From positions 1-31,082 of the forward strand of contig CAVJLN010000032.1 in assembly GCA_963650485.1 (NCBI GenBank): 31,082 bases of DNA, written 5' to 3'. This stretch comes from Suilimivivens sp963650485. Its GTDB lineage: Bacteria; Bacillota; Clostridia; Lachnospirales; Lachnospiraceae. The position numbers and the translations under genes were made by a program. Shown in pieces: positions 22,727 through 30,877 of this stretch. A model generated the notes under the pieces. It was given only the letters and a program-made list of their open reading frames with translations, had not been told where the DNA came from and did no database searches. The first letter of the stretch is position 1. Each line of letters opens with the position of its first letter.

Positions 22727-23656
22727 ATGGGAGCATTAGCTATGTTTATATTGTTATTTTTTGTTTTTATGCTGGTGATTTTAGCGTCCAGCATTAAGAT
22801 TGTGCCACAGGCTTATGCCTATGTTGTGGAACGTCTCGGAGCTTACCAGTCCACCTGGTCTGTTGGGTTTCATGTCAAAATTCCGGTGTTTGATAAGGTG
22901 GCACGCAGGATTAATTTAAAGGAGCAGGTGGTGGACTTCGCACCGCAGCCAGTAATTACAAAGGATAACGTAACCATGCGGATTGATACCGTTGTGTTCT
23001 TTCAGATCACCGATCCGAAGCTTTATGCGTACGGTGTGGAAAATCCGATTATGGCGATTGAAAACCTGACCGCAACAACACTTCGAAACATCATCGGTGA
23101 ACTGGAGCTGGATCAGACCCTGACTTCCAGAGAGACCATCAATACCAAGATGAGGGCTTCCTTGGATGAGGCAACGGATCCCTGGGGTATCAAGGTAAAC
23201 CGTGTTGAGCTTAAGAATATTATTCCTCCTGCAGAGATTCAGAACGCCATGGAGCGTCAGATGAAGGCGGAACGTGAACGTCGTGAAGCCGTTACCAGAG
23301 CAGAGGGTGAGAAGAAGGCAAGCATTACGATTGCAGAAGGTAAGCGTGAAGCAGCCATTCTGGAAGCGGAAGCAGATAAGCAGTCCGCAATTCTCCGCGC
23401 AGAAGCCGAAAAGGAAAAGATGATCCGTGAGGCAGAAGGTGAAGCAGAAGCAATCTTGAAGGTACAGCAGGCAACCGCAGACGGTATCCGTATGCTGCGC
23501 GAAGCAGGAGCAGATGAGGCAGTCCTTCGAATTAAGAGTCTGGAAGCCTTTGAAAAGGCAGCAGACGGCAAGGCGACCAAGATCATTATTCCTTCCGAAA
23601 TTCAGGGCGTGGCAGGACTTGCTGCTTCTTTGAAGGAAATCATGAAGAACGATTAG
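22727..23656 (+). CDS. SPFH/Band 7 (stomatin/QmcA-like) membrane scaffold protein
   Basis: The 309-residue protein has one N-terminal membrane helix (residues 3-22), a Band 7 domain (about 25-180, with VPQAYAYVVERLGAY, VDFAPQPVITKDN, and NPIMAIENLTATTLRNIIGELELDQTLTSR), and a long Ala/Glu-rich coiled coil (about 175-245). Such proteins oligomerise into membrane-bound cages that organise microdomains and can protect or regulate the FtsH protease. The Ala/Glu stretch has an approximate repeat of AEGK/EAE units. The 34-bp spacing from nfeD and shared orientation support a two-gene unit. GGAGAGGAGAAAG is a very strong ribosome binding site. Confidence 0.93.
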   Translation: MGALAMFILLFFVFMLVILASSIKIVPQAYAYVVERLGAYQSTWSVGFHVKIPVFDKVARRINLKEQVVDFAPQPVITKDNVTMRIDTVVFFQITDPKLYAYGVENPIMAIENLTATTLRNIIGELELDQTLTSRETINTKMRASLDEATDPWGIKVNRVELKNIIPPAEIQNAMERQMKAERERREAVTRAEGEKKASITIAEGKREAAILEAEADKQSAILRAEAEKEKMIREAEGEAEAILKVQQATADGIRMLREAGADEAVLRIKSLEAFEKAADGKATKIIIPSEIQGVAGLAASLKEIMKND

Positions 23657-23665
23657 GTATTTTAG

Positions 23666-23694
23666 TTGACCATCATGACAGGTGCTCTTATGAA
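23666..23694 (+). promoter_or_regulatory. candidate argF promoter
   Basis: TTGACC (23666-23671), a 17-nt spacer and TATGAA (23689-23694). Both boxes are one or two bases from consensus. A GGTTCTGAATAGTTAC repeat fragment follows at 23742-23757. I did not identify an ArgR box. Confidence 0.4.
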
Positions 23695-23791
23695 AGAATG
23701 CAGATGATGTCTATATGACCAGAATGTGCATAGCGCCAGGTGGTTCTGAATAGTTACGGAAAATGAAAGAAAAGATGTGGAGAGAAGGCAG

Positions 23792-24778
23792 ATGGACTTA
23801 AAGGGTAGAAGCTTTTTAAAGCTATTGGATTATACACCGGAAGAAATTTTGTATCTGGTGGATCTGGCAGCCGAGCTGAAAGACAAGAAGAAAAAGGGAA
23901 TCCTCACAAAGGAGATGCATCAGGGCAAGAATATCGTGCTGATTTTTGAAAAGACGAGTACACGTACCAGATGCTCCTTTGAGGTAGCGGCACATGATCT
24001 TGGCATGGAGGTAACGTATCTGGATCCTTCAGGTTCCCAGATCGGTAAGAAGGAAAGCATTGCCGATACCGCACGTGTGTTAGGCAGAATGTTTGACGGA
24101 ATCGAGTATCGTGGCTACGAGCAGACGATCGTGGAAGATCTGGCGAAGTATGCGGGAGTTCCGGTATGGAACGGATTAACCAATGAATTCCATCCTACAC
24201 AGATGCTGGCCGATGTTTTAACCATAAAGGAAAAGCTTGGAAGAATCAAAGGCGTAAAGCTTACTTATATGGGCGATGCCCGTTACAATATGGGAAATTC
24301 ACTGATGGTAGTCTGTGCAAAGCTTGGCATGCACTTTACAGCATGTACCACGAAGAGCTACTTCCCGGATGAAGCACTGGTAGCACAGTGCAGGGAAATT
24401 GCAGCTAAGACCGGCGGAATCATCACCCTTACCGAGGATGTTACCGAAGGAACGAAGGGCGCCGATGTCATTTACACGGATGTATGGGTATCCATGGGCG
24501 AGCCATATACCGTATGGGATGAGAGAATCCGTTCCTTAAGTCCCTATCAGGTCAACCGTGCCGTGATGGAAAATGCCGGACCTCAGGCAATCTTTATGCA
24601 CTGCCTGCCTGCATTCCATGATCTGAAGACTACAACCGGCAAGGAAATCGGCGAGAAGTTCGGCTTAAAAGAGATGGAAGTGACAGACGAAGTATTTGAA
24701 TCGGCGCAGTCGGTAGTTTTCGATGAAGCAGAGAACCGTATGCATACCATCAAGGCGATTATGGCAGCTACGTTATAA
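23792..24778 (+). CDS. argF: ornithine carbamoyltransferase
   Basis: It makes citrulline from ornithine and carbamoyl phosphate in arginine synthesis, or runs in reverse in the arginine deiminase pathway. The 328-residue protein has the carbamoyl phosphate motif STRTR at 56-60, the HPTQMLAD segment, and the ornithine-site HCLPAFHD with C271. The C-terminal family helix is complete. No arcA or arcC gene is nearby, so the biosynthetic name is preferred, but sequence alone does not separate ArgF from ArcB. The ATG at 23792 has GAGAAGG close upstream; a GTG at 23777 is a weaker option. birA follows after 12 bp, so they are probably co-transcribed. Confidence 0.93.
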   Translation: MDLKGRSFLKLLDYTPEEILYLVDLAAELKDKKKKGILTKEMHQGKNIVLIFEKTSTRTRCSFEVAAHDLGMEVTYLDPSGSQIGKKESIADTARVLGRMFDGIEYRGYEQTIVEDLAKYAGVPVWNGLTNEFHPTQMLADVLTIKEKLGRIKGVKLTYMGDARYNMGNSLMVVCAKLGMHFTACTTKSYFPDEALVAQCREIAAKTGGIITLTEDVTEGTKGADVIYTDVWVSMGEPYTVWDERIRSLSPYQVNRAVMENAGPQAIFMHCLPAFHDLKTTTGKEIGEKFGLKEMEVTDEVFESAQSVVFDEAENRMHTIKAIMAATL

Positions 24779-24790
24779 CAGGGAGCAGAT

Positions 24791-25621
24791 ATGAAATTTA
24801 CGATTGATAAACGGGAAGAGATTGATTCTACCAATCTTGAAGTTATCCGTCGGGCAAAGACCGGTGCACCGGAAGGAACACTGGTTCAGGCAGAACGCCA
24901 GATAAGCGGCAGGGGAAGAAGGGGAAGAGCCTGGGAATCTCCTGCCGGTTCTAATTTATACATGACGCTTCTGCTACGCCCGGACGTGACGATGGAGCAG
25001 GCTTCGGTGCTGACGTTGATTATGGCACTTGCCTGCCAGGAAGGAATTAAAGAGGCAACAGGCCTTGACTGTCAGATTAAATGGCCCAATGACCTCGTGC
25101 ATCATAAGAAAAAGGTGGTCGGAATTCTGACCGAGGCAACGATGTTAGAGCAGGATGTGGCTTTTCCGGAAGGGAAGACACAGAAGGAACATCCTTATGC
25201 ACTGGCCTGTGGGGTTGGGATCAATGTGAACCAGAAGGAATTTCCGGAAGAGATTGCGGACAAGGCGACCTCCCTTTTTATCGAAAGCGGTATGCACTGG
25301 CAGTGGGATGAGGAAAAGCATACGGAGGAACGCCCGGAGGATGTACGCGATGCGGTGCGGGACGATATTCTGAAAGCATTTGCCATCCGGTATGAGCAGT
25401 TTTTAAAGACACAGGATTTGTCTTTGATGAGGGAGGACTATATTTCCCATCTGATTAATTTAGATCAGCCGGTTCGGGTTCTCGATCCGAAGGGAGAGTT
25501 CGAGGGCATCGCATTGGGGATTGACAACCATGGACAGCTTCTGGTAAAAACAAAAGAGAATGGTATTGTGCCTGTTTATGCAGGAGAGGTATCGGTGAGA
25601 GGATTGTATGAGTATGTCTGA
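24791..25621 (+). CDS. biotin--[acetyl-CoA-carboxylase] ligase, monofunctional
   Basis: It activates biotin with ATP and attaches it to a lysine of biotin carboxyl carrier proteins. The 276 residues contain EIDSTNLEV, the biotinyl-AMP loop SGRGRRGRAWESPAGSNLYMT, KWPNDLVHHKKKVVGILTE, and the GVGINVN strand, ending in the C-terminal SH3-like domain. There is no N-terminal winged helix, so unlike E. coli BirA it cannot itself be a DNA-binding repressor. An acidic and basic insert around residues 160-190 (WQWDEEKHTEERPEDV) lengthens the central domain. Its end overlaps the start of the next gene by 14 bp, implying translational coupling. Confidence 0.93.
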   Translation: MKFTIDKREEIDSTNLEVIRRAKTGAPEGTLVQAERQISGRGRRGRAWESPAGSNLYMTLLLRPDVTMEQASVLTLIMALACQEGIKEATGLDCQIKWPNDLVHHKKKVVGILTEATMLEQDVAFPEGKTQKEHPYALACGVGINVNQKEFPEEIADKATSLFIESGMHWQWDEEKHTEERPEDVRDAVRDDILKAFAIRYEQFLKTQDLSLMREDYISHLINLDQPVRVLDPKGEFEGIALGIDNHGQLLVKTKENGIVPVYAGEVSVRGLYEYV

Positions 25622-26003
25622 AGAAAACAAGCCGGGACAGGACATTTCGGAAGAAGGACGTGTTGTGCTCTGCGGAGCCAATGCATATGATAAAAAATAT
25701 TACTTTAATGAACTGTTTAAGGGAATCCCTGCTTCCATTCAGGAAGAGCTTCATATTATCTGTGTGCTTTTTACCGAAGAGATCGGCGGCATTTTTACGA
25801 TTGAGTTTGATGAAAACGGTAATGTGGAGCTGCGGACCGAATATGCGCCGGAGGATTATCTCTATGACGATATCGGAAGCGGTCTGTTAATCAGTGAAGT
25901 AAGAAGAAAACGGCAGGAGCTGTTTGAGTCTTTAAGCTTATATTACAAGGCGGTTGTGCTGCATGAGGATATGAGCGGGCTGCTTAATGAGGAAGATGAG
26001 TAG
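25608..26003 (+). CDS. small conserved protein of unknown function (resembles DUF6145)
   Basis: The 131-residue soluble acidic protein begins MSMSEENKPGQDISEEGRV and has the distinctive string VVLCGANAYDKKYYFNELF, then ELHIICVLFTEEIGGIFTIEF and DIGSGLLISEVRRKRQ. I associate this pattern from memory with a domain of unknown function (DUF6145) typical of Lachnospiraceae; the number should be verified. It has no membrane segment, signal or catalytic motif. The 14-bp overlap with the biotin ligase and the GAGAGGA before the ATG support translation. ATG 25614 is an alternative start two codons in. Confidence 0.8.
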   Translation: MSMSEENKPGQDISEEGRVVLCGANAYDKKYYFNELFKGIPASIQEELHIICVLFTEEIGGIFTIEFDENGNVELRTEYAPEDYLYDDIGSGLLISEVRRKRQELFESLSLYYKAVVLHEDMSGLLNEEDE

Positions 26004-26039
26004 CTTCTGAACATATAGTAGCCAGATACCTGTTGCAAG

Positions 26040-26086
26040 ACTGTAAAACAGTGGTTTTATGAATGGATTTTGCATCGTAACTGTGA
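26040..26086 (+). repeat. hairpin-GGTTTT dispersed repeat, copy 3
   Basis: ACTGT-AAA-ACAGT is followed by GGTTTTAT and then 26 bases (26061-26086) identical to 18053-18078. It joins the head of the repeats at 1402 and 8176 to the module in copy B. Confidence 0.6.
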
Positions 26087-26133
26087 GGGTTTGACATTTA
26101 CCGGTGAAGAATGGTTGCGGGAAAGGAAAGAAC

Positions 26134-26925
26134 ATGCTTTTAGTAGTTGATGTTGGCAATACAAATATTACAATGGGGGTTTATGACGGAAGGAATTTAA
26201 AAACGACCTTCCGGATGATGAGTAAACAGCCAAGAACCTCCGATGAGTACGGAATTACGCTGCGGGAGCTGCTTCGCACGAACGGAGTGAGGAAGGAAGA
26301 AATCGAGGGAGTCATCATGGCAAGCGTTGTGCCGAATGTGATGCATTCCCTGGTAAACGGTATTGCAAAGTATATCGGAAAGAATCCGATGATTGTTGGC
26401 CCCGGGGTAAAAACAGGTGTCCGTATTACTTCCGATAATCCCCGTGAAATCGGCGCAGACCGTATTGTGGATGTGGTTGCCGCCTATGAAAAATACGGCG
26501 GTCCGGTGCTGGTTATTGACTTCGGAACGGCAACAACCTATGATCTTGTGGCAGAGGACGGCTCGTTTTCGGTAGGGATCACGGCACCGGGAATCAAAAT
26601 TTCTGCCAAGGCATTGTGGGAGGATACGGCAAAGCTTCCGGAGATTGAGATTAAGAAGCCGAAGTCCATACTGGCAAGGGAAACTATCAGCAGTATGCAG
26701 GCAGGACTGGTATACGGACAGATCGGACAGACCGAATACATCATCCGCCAGGTGCGTAAGGAAAGCGGTTATGACAGCATGAAGGTGGTTGCGACCGGCG
26801 GACTTGGAAGAATTATTGCGGACGAAACGGATGAGATCCAGATTTATGACCGGGATCTTACATTGGAAGGACTTCGAATTATTTATGAGAAAAATACAGA
26901 TCGGAGAGGTAACTCTTCAAAATAA
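26134..26925 (+). CDS. coaX: type III pantothenate kinase
   Basis: This is the first step of coenzyme A synthesis, phosphorylating pantothenate. The 263-residue protein is of the CoaX class (ASKHA fold). The N-terminal VDVGNTNITMGVYDG holds the phosphate loop and catalytic Asp6. GADRIVD and DFGTATTYDLV form the substrate and metal site, and VVATGGLGRII is near the C-terminus. This class is not inhibited by CoA and needs a monovalent cation. The ATG at 26134 has GGGAAAGGAAAG directly before it; an ATG at 26104 adds ten unrelated residues. Its 3' end overlaps the dus gene by 41 bp. Confidence 0.96.
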   Translation: MLLVVDVGNTNITMGVYDGRNLKTTFRMMSKQPRTSDEYGITLRELLRTNGVRKEEIEGVIMASVVPNVMHSLVNGIAKYIGKNPMIVGPGVKTGVRITSDNPREIGADRIVDVVAAYEKYGGPVLVIDFGTATTYDLVAEDGSFSVGITAPGIKISAKALWEDTAKLPEIEIKKPKSILARETISSMQAGLVYGQIGQTEYIIRQVRKESGYDSMKVVATGGLGRIIADETDEIQIYDRDLTLEGLRIIYEKNTDRRGNSSK

Positions 26926-27853
26926 TACGATACTGGCACCGATGGCAGGAGTAACCGACCTGCCATTTCGTGTGTTATGCGCAGAACAGGGCGCAGGACT
27001 TGTCTGCATGGAAATGGTGAGCGCCAAGGCGATTTACTATAAGAACCGCAATACCGAAGAACTCATGGAGATTGATCCGGAGGAGCATCCGGTTTCTTTG
27101 CAGTTGTTTGGTTCAGATCCTGAAATCATCAGTGAGATGGCAAAGCAGATAGAAGAAAAGCCATTCGATATTCTGGATATCAACATGGGGTGTCCGGTTC
27201 CGAAGGTGGTAAATAACGGCGAGGGTTCGGCACTGATGAAGAATCCGAAGCTTGTGGAAGAGATTATCAGCCGCACGGTAAAGGCAATTCACAAGCCCGT
27301 CACCGTAAAATTCCGCAAGGGCTTTGACGAGGAGCATGTGAATGCCGTGGAGATTGCGAGGATTGCCGAGCAGAGCGGTGCGGCAGCCGTGGCAGTCCAT
27401 GGAAGAACCAGGGAACAGTATTATGCCGGAAAAGCGGACTGGGACATCATTGCACAGGTGAAGGAAGCCGTGTCCATTCCGGTATTCGGAAATGGCGATG
27501 TGACGGATGGAAAGTCGGCAGCAGCTCTTTTAAAGCAGACCGGCTGCGATGGCATAATGATCGGGCGTGCCGTCCGCGGAAATCCATGGATTTTCCGGGA
27601 AATCAATCATTATCTGGATACAGGAGAGGTTCTGGAAAGTCCAACAGCAGATGAAGTAGGTGATATGATTCTGCGTCATGCACAGATGGAGCTTGAGCTG
27701 AAGGGAGAATACACGGCCGTCCGTGAAATGCGTAAGCATATTGCCTGGTACACGGCAGGCTACCCCCACTCGGCAGCACTGCGCAGACAGGTGAATGAAA
27801 TTGATGATTTTGAAACCCTGAAGGAAACGGTGCAGCGAATTTTTATAGAGTAA
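26885..27853 (+). CDS. dusB: tRNA-dihydrouridine synthase (DusB-like)
   Basis: An FMN enzyme that reduces uridines in the tRNA D-loop with NADPH. At 322 residues it is of DusB length. Motifs are APMAGVTDLPFRVL at the FMN site, DINMGCPVPKVV with catalytic C103, VHGRTREQYYAGKADW, GNGDVTDG, and IGRAVRGNPWIF. I start at the ATG at 26885, giving MRKIQIGEVTL; the frame is open further upstream, but that sequence is coaX in another frame. The 41-bp overlap with coaX and GGAAGGA inside coaX suggest coupled translation. coaX-dusB-greA-lysS is a common order in Clostridia. Confidence 0.94.
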   Translation: MRKIQIGEVTLQNNTILAPMAGVTDLPFRVLCAEQGAGLVCMEMVSAKAIYYKNRNTEELMEIDPEEHPVSLQLFGSDPEIISEMAKQIEEKPFDILDINMGCPVPKVVNNGEGSALMKNPKLVEEIISRTVKAIHKPVTVKFRKGFDEEHVNAVEIARIAEQSGAAAVAVHGRTREQYYAGKADWDIIAQVKEAVSIPVFGNGDVTDGKSAAALLKQTGCDGIMIGRAVRGNPWIFREINHYLDTGEVLESPTADEVGDMILRHAQMELELKGEYTAVREMRKHIAWYTAGYPHSAALRRQVNEIDDFETLKETVQRIFIE

Positions 27854-27876
27854 TTCAATCCGGATGGATCCGGTAG

Positions 27877-28005
27877 GTGTGCCGGTGACTCTGGAGGCAA
27901 TATGCCAATCCGGCAGAATGGACTTCTAATTTAAGAATAACCGGCATACGCTATTCATAAGTGAGGGAACTGCTTTACCGTTGTGTCCGGGAAGCTTTGT
28001 CCCGG
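27877..28005. repeat. inverted repeats after dusB
   Basis: GTGTGCCGGT (27877-27886) pairs with ACCGGCATAC (27940-27949), and CCGGGA/TCCCGG forms a hairpin at 27987-28005. They fill the 172-bp spacer before the next gene. The second hairpin recalls the GCCCGGACA stem of the element after galE. Confidence 0.45.
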
Positions 28006-28025
28006 CTGGCGAGCAGGGGTCTCTG

Positions 28026-28688
28026 ATGTCAAAAAAACAGTATCATATCTTTTACCTGATGATGCAGGCGGATGGAATTTATCATAAGCCCATAGAGATT
28101 TATGAAGTAAAAAGGCGGCTTCCGATTCCTTCCGGCAGCGTTTCCGTCTATTATGCACTCTGGCCGGAGTACCGGAAGGAAAGCCTGTTCCGTAAAAAGC
28201 CTAAGAAATGGAAAATTCCGGAGCTGCAAAAGGAACTGGAAGAACTTAAAGGAAAAGCGGAATGCGATTACGATTGTTGGGAAATGCTTTATAGTGCGCA
28301 GTTTCAGGAAAAAGCATGGCCGGTGACAGAGCAGGCTCTTCCTTTCAGTGTGCTGCAGGCATGGCTCTATGCACAGCGGCCGTTTGAAACACTTTATCTT
28401 CCGGAGGAATGGAATCAGGGCATGCAGGATGCGGAGCAGCTGATAGAGCTGCTGATTCCCTATCTGCCAAGGCTTAAAAATGTGGTCTGGACAGGGGAGG
28501 AAGGAACGGTTTCGGAGAGCCTTCAGAATTATCTGTATGAAGAATACGGAATGATTCTGATTTTTGATCGGAAGATTCCGGACGGTGCGGTGGTGATCCG
28601 CAGGGCGCAGGCATGGAAATTCCTTGACGCTACAGTGAAAAATGGGTATAATACATTAGTTCACTATGGAAATAGAAGATGTATATAA
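28026..28688 (+). CDS. hypothetical protein between dusB and greA (220 aa)
   Basis: I do not recognise the family. The 220-residue protein is soluble, rich in Trp, Tyr and charged residues, with a basic patch around residues 55-75 (YRKESLFRKKPKKWKI) and a helix at about 75-90. The C-terminal half alternates hydrophobic strands (LKNVVWTGEE, MILIFDRKIPDGAVVIRR, NTLVHYGNRR), which resembles an alpha/beta fold. There is no signal peptide or membrane span. AGGGGT lies seven bases upstream of the ATG at 28026; an alternative upstream start at 27981 is inside the hairpin region. The promoter of greA sits inside its last 60 bases. Confidence 0.7.
   Translation: MSKKQYHIFYLMMQADGIYHKPIEIYEVKRRLPIPSGSVSVYYALWPEYRKESLFRKKPKKWKIPELQKELEELKGKAECDYDCWEMLYSAQFQEKAWPVTEQALPFSVLQAWLYAQRPFETLYLPEEWNQGMQDAEQLIELLIPYLPRLKNVVWTGEEGTVSESLQNYLYEEYGMILIFDRKIPDGAVVIRRAQAWKFLDATVKNGYNTLVHYGNRRCI
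28624..28652 (+). promoter_or_regulatory. greA-lysS promoter inside the preceding gene
   Basis: TTGACG (28624-28629), exactly 17 nt, then TATAAT (28647-28652). This near-consensus promoter lies within the 3' end of the hypothetical gene, 98 bases before the greA start. Confidence 0.65.
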
Positions 28689-28717
28689 CTATTCAGGACT
28701 GCGTTATGGGTAGTTAC
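28683..28717 (+). repeat. short GTAACTATTCAG-type repeat fragment
   Basis: ATAACTATTCAG is followed at close range by GGGTAGTTAC, giving imperfect inverted ends like those of the larger repeats. It forms most of the leader between the stop of the hypothetical gene and greA. Confidence 0.35.
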
Positions 28718-28749
28718 AAATAGAAAGAGAGAACGAAAGGGCGATTGTG

Positions 28750-29232
28750 ATGGAAGAGAAGAAAAACATACTTACTTACGAAGGTCTTCGTAAATATGAG
28801 GAAGAGCTTCATGATCTCAAGGTAGTCAGAAGACGTGAGATCGCACAGAAGATTAAGGAAGCAAGAGAACAGGGCGACTTGTCCGAAAATGCAGAGTACG
28901 ATGCAGCAAAGGACGAGCAGAGAGACATCGAAGCAAGAATTGAGGAATTAGAGAAGATCCTCAAGAATGCCGAAGTTGTTGATGAAGATGAAGTGGATCT
29001 TGATAAGATCAGCATCGGATGCCGTGTGAAGATCCGTGACCTTGAGTTTAACGAAGATCTGGATTACAAGATCGTTGGTTCTACCGAAGCAAATAGCCTT
29101 AAGGGAAAGATTTCCAATGAATCTCCTGTAGGAAAGGCCCTGATCGGACATAAAGTAAAGGATATCGTTGAAGTAGAGACTCAGGCAGGTATTTTAAAAT
29201 ACGAAGTAATGGAAATCCAGCGTTCCAATTAA
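28750..29232 (+). CDS. greA: transcription elongation factor GreA
   Basis: It rescues backtracked RNA polymerase by stimulating its intrinsic transcript cleavage. The 160-residue protein has the N-terminal antiparallel coiled coil (about 1-78) with the acidic tip GDLSENAEYDAAKDEQ, whose Asp and Glu coordinate the catalytic magnesium in the polymerase channel. The C-terminal FKBP-like domain (about 85-160) ends YEVMEIQRSN. I use the ATG at 28750, with GAAAGGG upstream; the adjacent GTG at 28747 is equally close. lysS follows after 22 bp, so they form an operon. Confidence 0.97.
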   Translation: MEEKKNILTYEGLRKYEEELHDLKVVRRREIAQKIKEAREQGDLSENAEYDAAKDEQRDIEARIEELEKILKNAEVVDEDEVDLDKISIGCRVKIRDLEFNEDLDYKIVGSTEANSLKGKISNESPVGKALIGHKVKDIVEVETQAGILKYEVMEIQRSN

Positions 29233-29254
29233 GGAATAGATAAGGAGTGTTATC

Positions 29255-30877
29255 GTGGCAGAACAGAATAAGCAACCACAAAATAATCAGAAGCCGGAAC
29301 AGGACGTCAATCAGCTTCTGAAGGTTCGTAGAGAGAAGCTTGCAGCCTTACAGGAAGCTGGCAAGGATCCCTTCCAGATTACCAAGTATGATCAGACGCA
29401 TCATACCGATGAAGCGAAGGAATTATATATTGCGCATGAAGCAAAACTTCTGGCAGGACATGCAGCTCCCAATGTAGAGGGCATGGACGAAGCAGAAGCA
29501 AAGGAAGTGCTGAATGCCGATTACAATGAGAGAAGAGCCATCATGGATGCAGATCCGATTATGGTATCCATCGCAGGACGTATGATGTTCAAGCGGGTCA
29601 TGGGTAAGGCTTCTTTCTGTAATATTCAGGATTTGAAGGGAACCATTCAGGTTTATGTGGCAAAGGATGCCATCGGGGAAGAATCCTATGCCGACTTCAA
29701 GAAATCCGATATTGGTGATATTTATGGTATTAAGGGATATGTGTTCCGTACGAAGACCGGTGAGATTTCCATTCATGCAGTGGAAATAACCATGCTTAGC
29801 AAGAGCCTGCAGATTCTGCCGGAGAAGTTCCATGGACTAACCGATACCGATACCCGTTATCGTCAGAGATATGTCGATTTGATCATGAATGCCGACAGCA
29901 AAGAGGTGTTCATTAAGCGTTCCCGGATCATTAAGGAAATCCGTAAGTTCTTAGACGGCAGAAACTTCATGGAAGTCGAAACTCCCATGCTGGTATCCAA
30001 TGCTGGTGGTGCTGCCGCAAGACCGTTCGAGACCCATTACAATGCTCTGGATGAAGATGTGAAGCTTCGTATCTCTCTGGAATTATATCTGAAGAGACTG
30101 ATCGTTGGTGGTCTTGAGAGAGTCTATGAAATCGGACGAGTATTCCGTAATGAAGGTGTTGATACCAGACACAATCCGGAATTTACCTTAATGGAATTGT
30201 ATCAGGCTTATACCGATTATGAAGGAATGATGGAGCTGACCGAGTCCATGTTCCGTTATCTGGCAGAAGCAGTACTTGGTACAACTAGGTTTGAATATAA
30301 CGGCATTGAACTGGATTTTGGCAAGCCGTTTGAACGGATCACCATGACCGACTGCATTAAGAAATATGCGGGTGTGGACTTTGATGCGGTAGCAACCGAT
30401 GAAGAAGCCAAGGCACTTGCAAAGCAGCATAACATTGAATTCGAAGACCGTCATACCAAGGGTGATATCGTGAACCTGTTCTTCGAAGAATATTGTGAAG
30501 AGAATCTGATTCAGCCTACTTTCGTTACCGACCATCCGCTTGCGATTTCTCCGCTTACCAAGAAGAGACCGGATGACCCGAGCAAGGTAGAGCGCTTCGA
30601 GCTATTTATTAATACATGGGAAATGTGTAATGCATATTCCGAGTTGAACGATCCGATCGACCAGAGAGAACGTTTTGCTGCACAGGATGCCGCATTTGAA
30701 GCAGGTGATGAGGAAGCAAATCATACCGACGAGGACTTCTTAAATGCACTGAGCATTGGTATGCCTCCGACAGGTGGTATCGGCTATGGCATCGACCGGC
30801 TGGTGATGCTGCTTACCAACAGTCAGGCAATCAGGGATGTGTTATTGTTCCCGACGATGAAGAGCCTGGATAAGTAA
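29255..30877 (+). CDS. lysS: lysyl-tRNA synthetase, class II
   Basis: It charges tRNA-Lys. The 540-residue product has an N-terminal OB-fold anticodon domain (about 85-190, including IQDLKGTIQVYVAKD) and a class II catalytic core. RYVDLIMNAD precedes motif 1. Motif 2 includes FRNEGVDTRHNPEFTLMELY, of which the first 12 residues are most diagnostic. Motif 3 is GIGYGIDRLVMLL. The protein starts with about 20 low-complexity Gln/Asn/Lys residues and has a longer catalytic insert than E. coli LysS (505 aa). The start is a GTG, set by AAGGAG eight bases upstream. No terminator is evident after the stop. Confidence 0.97.
   Translation: MAEQNKQPQNNQKPEQDVNQLLKVRREKLAALQEAGKDPFQITKYDQTHHTDEAKELYIAHEAKLLAGHAAPNVEGMDEAEAKEVLNADYNERRAIMDADPIMVSIAGRMMFKRVMGKASFCNIQDLKGTIQVYVAKDAIGEESYADFKKSDIGDIYGIKGYVFRTKTGEISIHAVEITMLSKSLQILPEKFHGLTDTDTRYRQRYVDLIMNADSKEVFIKRSRIIKEIRKFLDGRNFMEVETPMLVSNAGGAAARPFETHYNALDEDVKLRISLELYLKRLIVGGLERVYEIGRVFRNEGVDTRHNPEFTLMELYQAYTDYEGMMELTESMFRYLAEAVLGTTRFEYNGIELDFGKPFERITMTDCIKKYAGVDFDAVATDEEAKALAKQHNIEFEDRHTKGDIVNLFFEEYCEENLIQPTFVTDHPLAISPLTKKRPDDPSKVERFELFINTWEMCNAYSELNDPIDQRERFAAQDAAFEAGDEEANHTDEDFLNALSIGMPPTGGIGYGIDRLVMLLTNSQAIRDVLLFPTMKSLDK

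Noticed and set aside
25608..25621. Frameshift between biotin ligase and the next gene
   Set aside because: Both proteins are complete at their ends and the 14-bp overlap is a normal coupled-translation arrangement.
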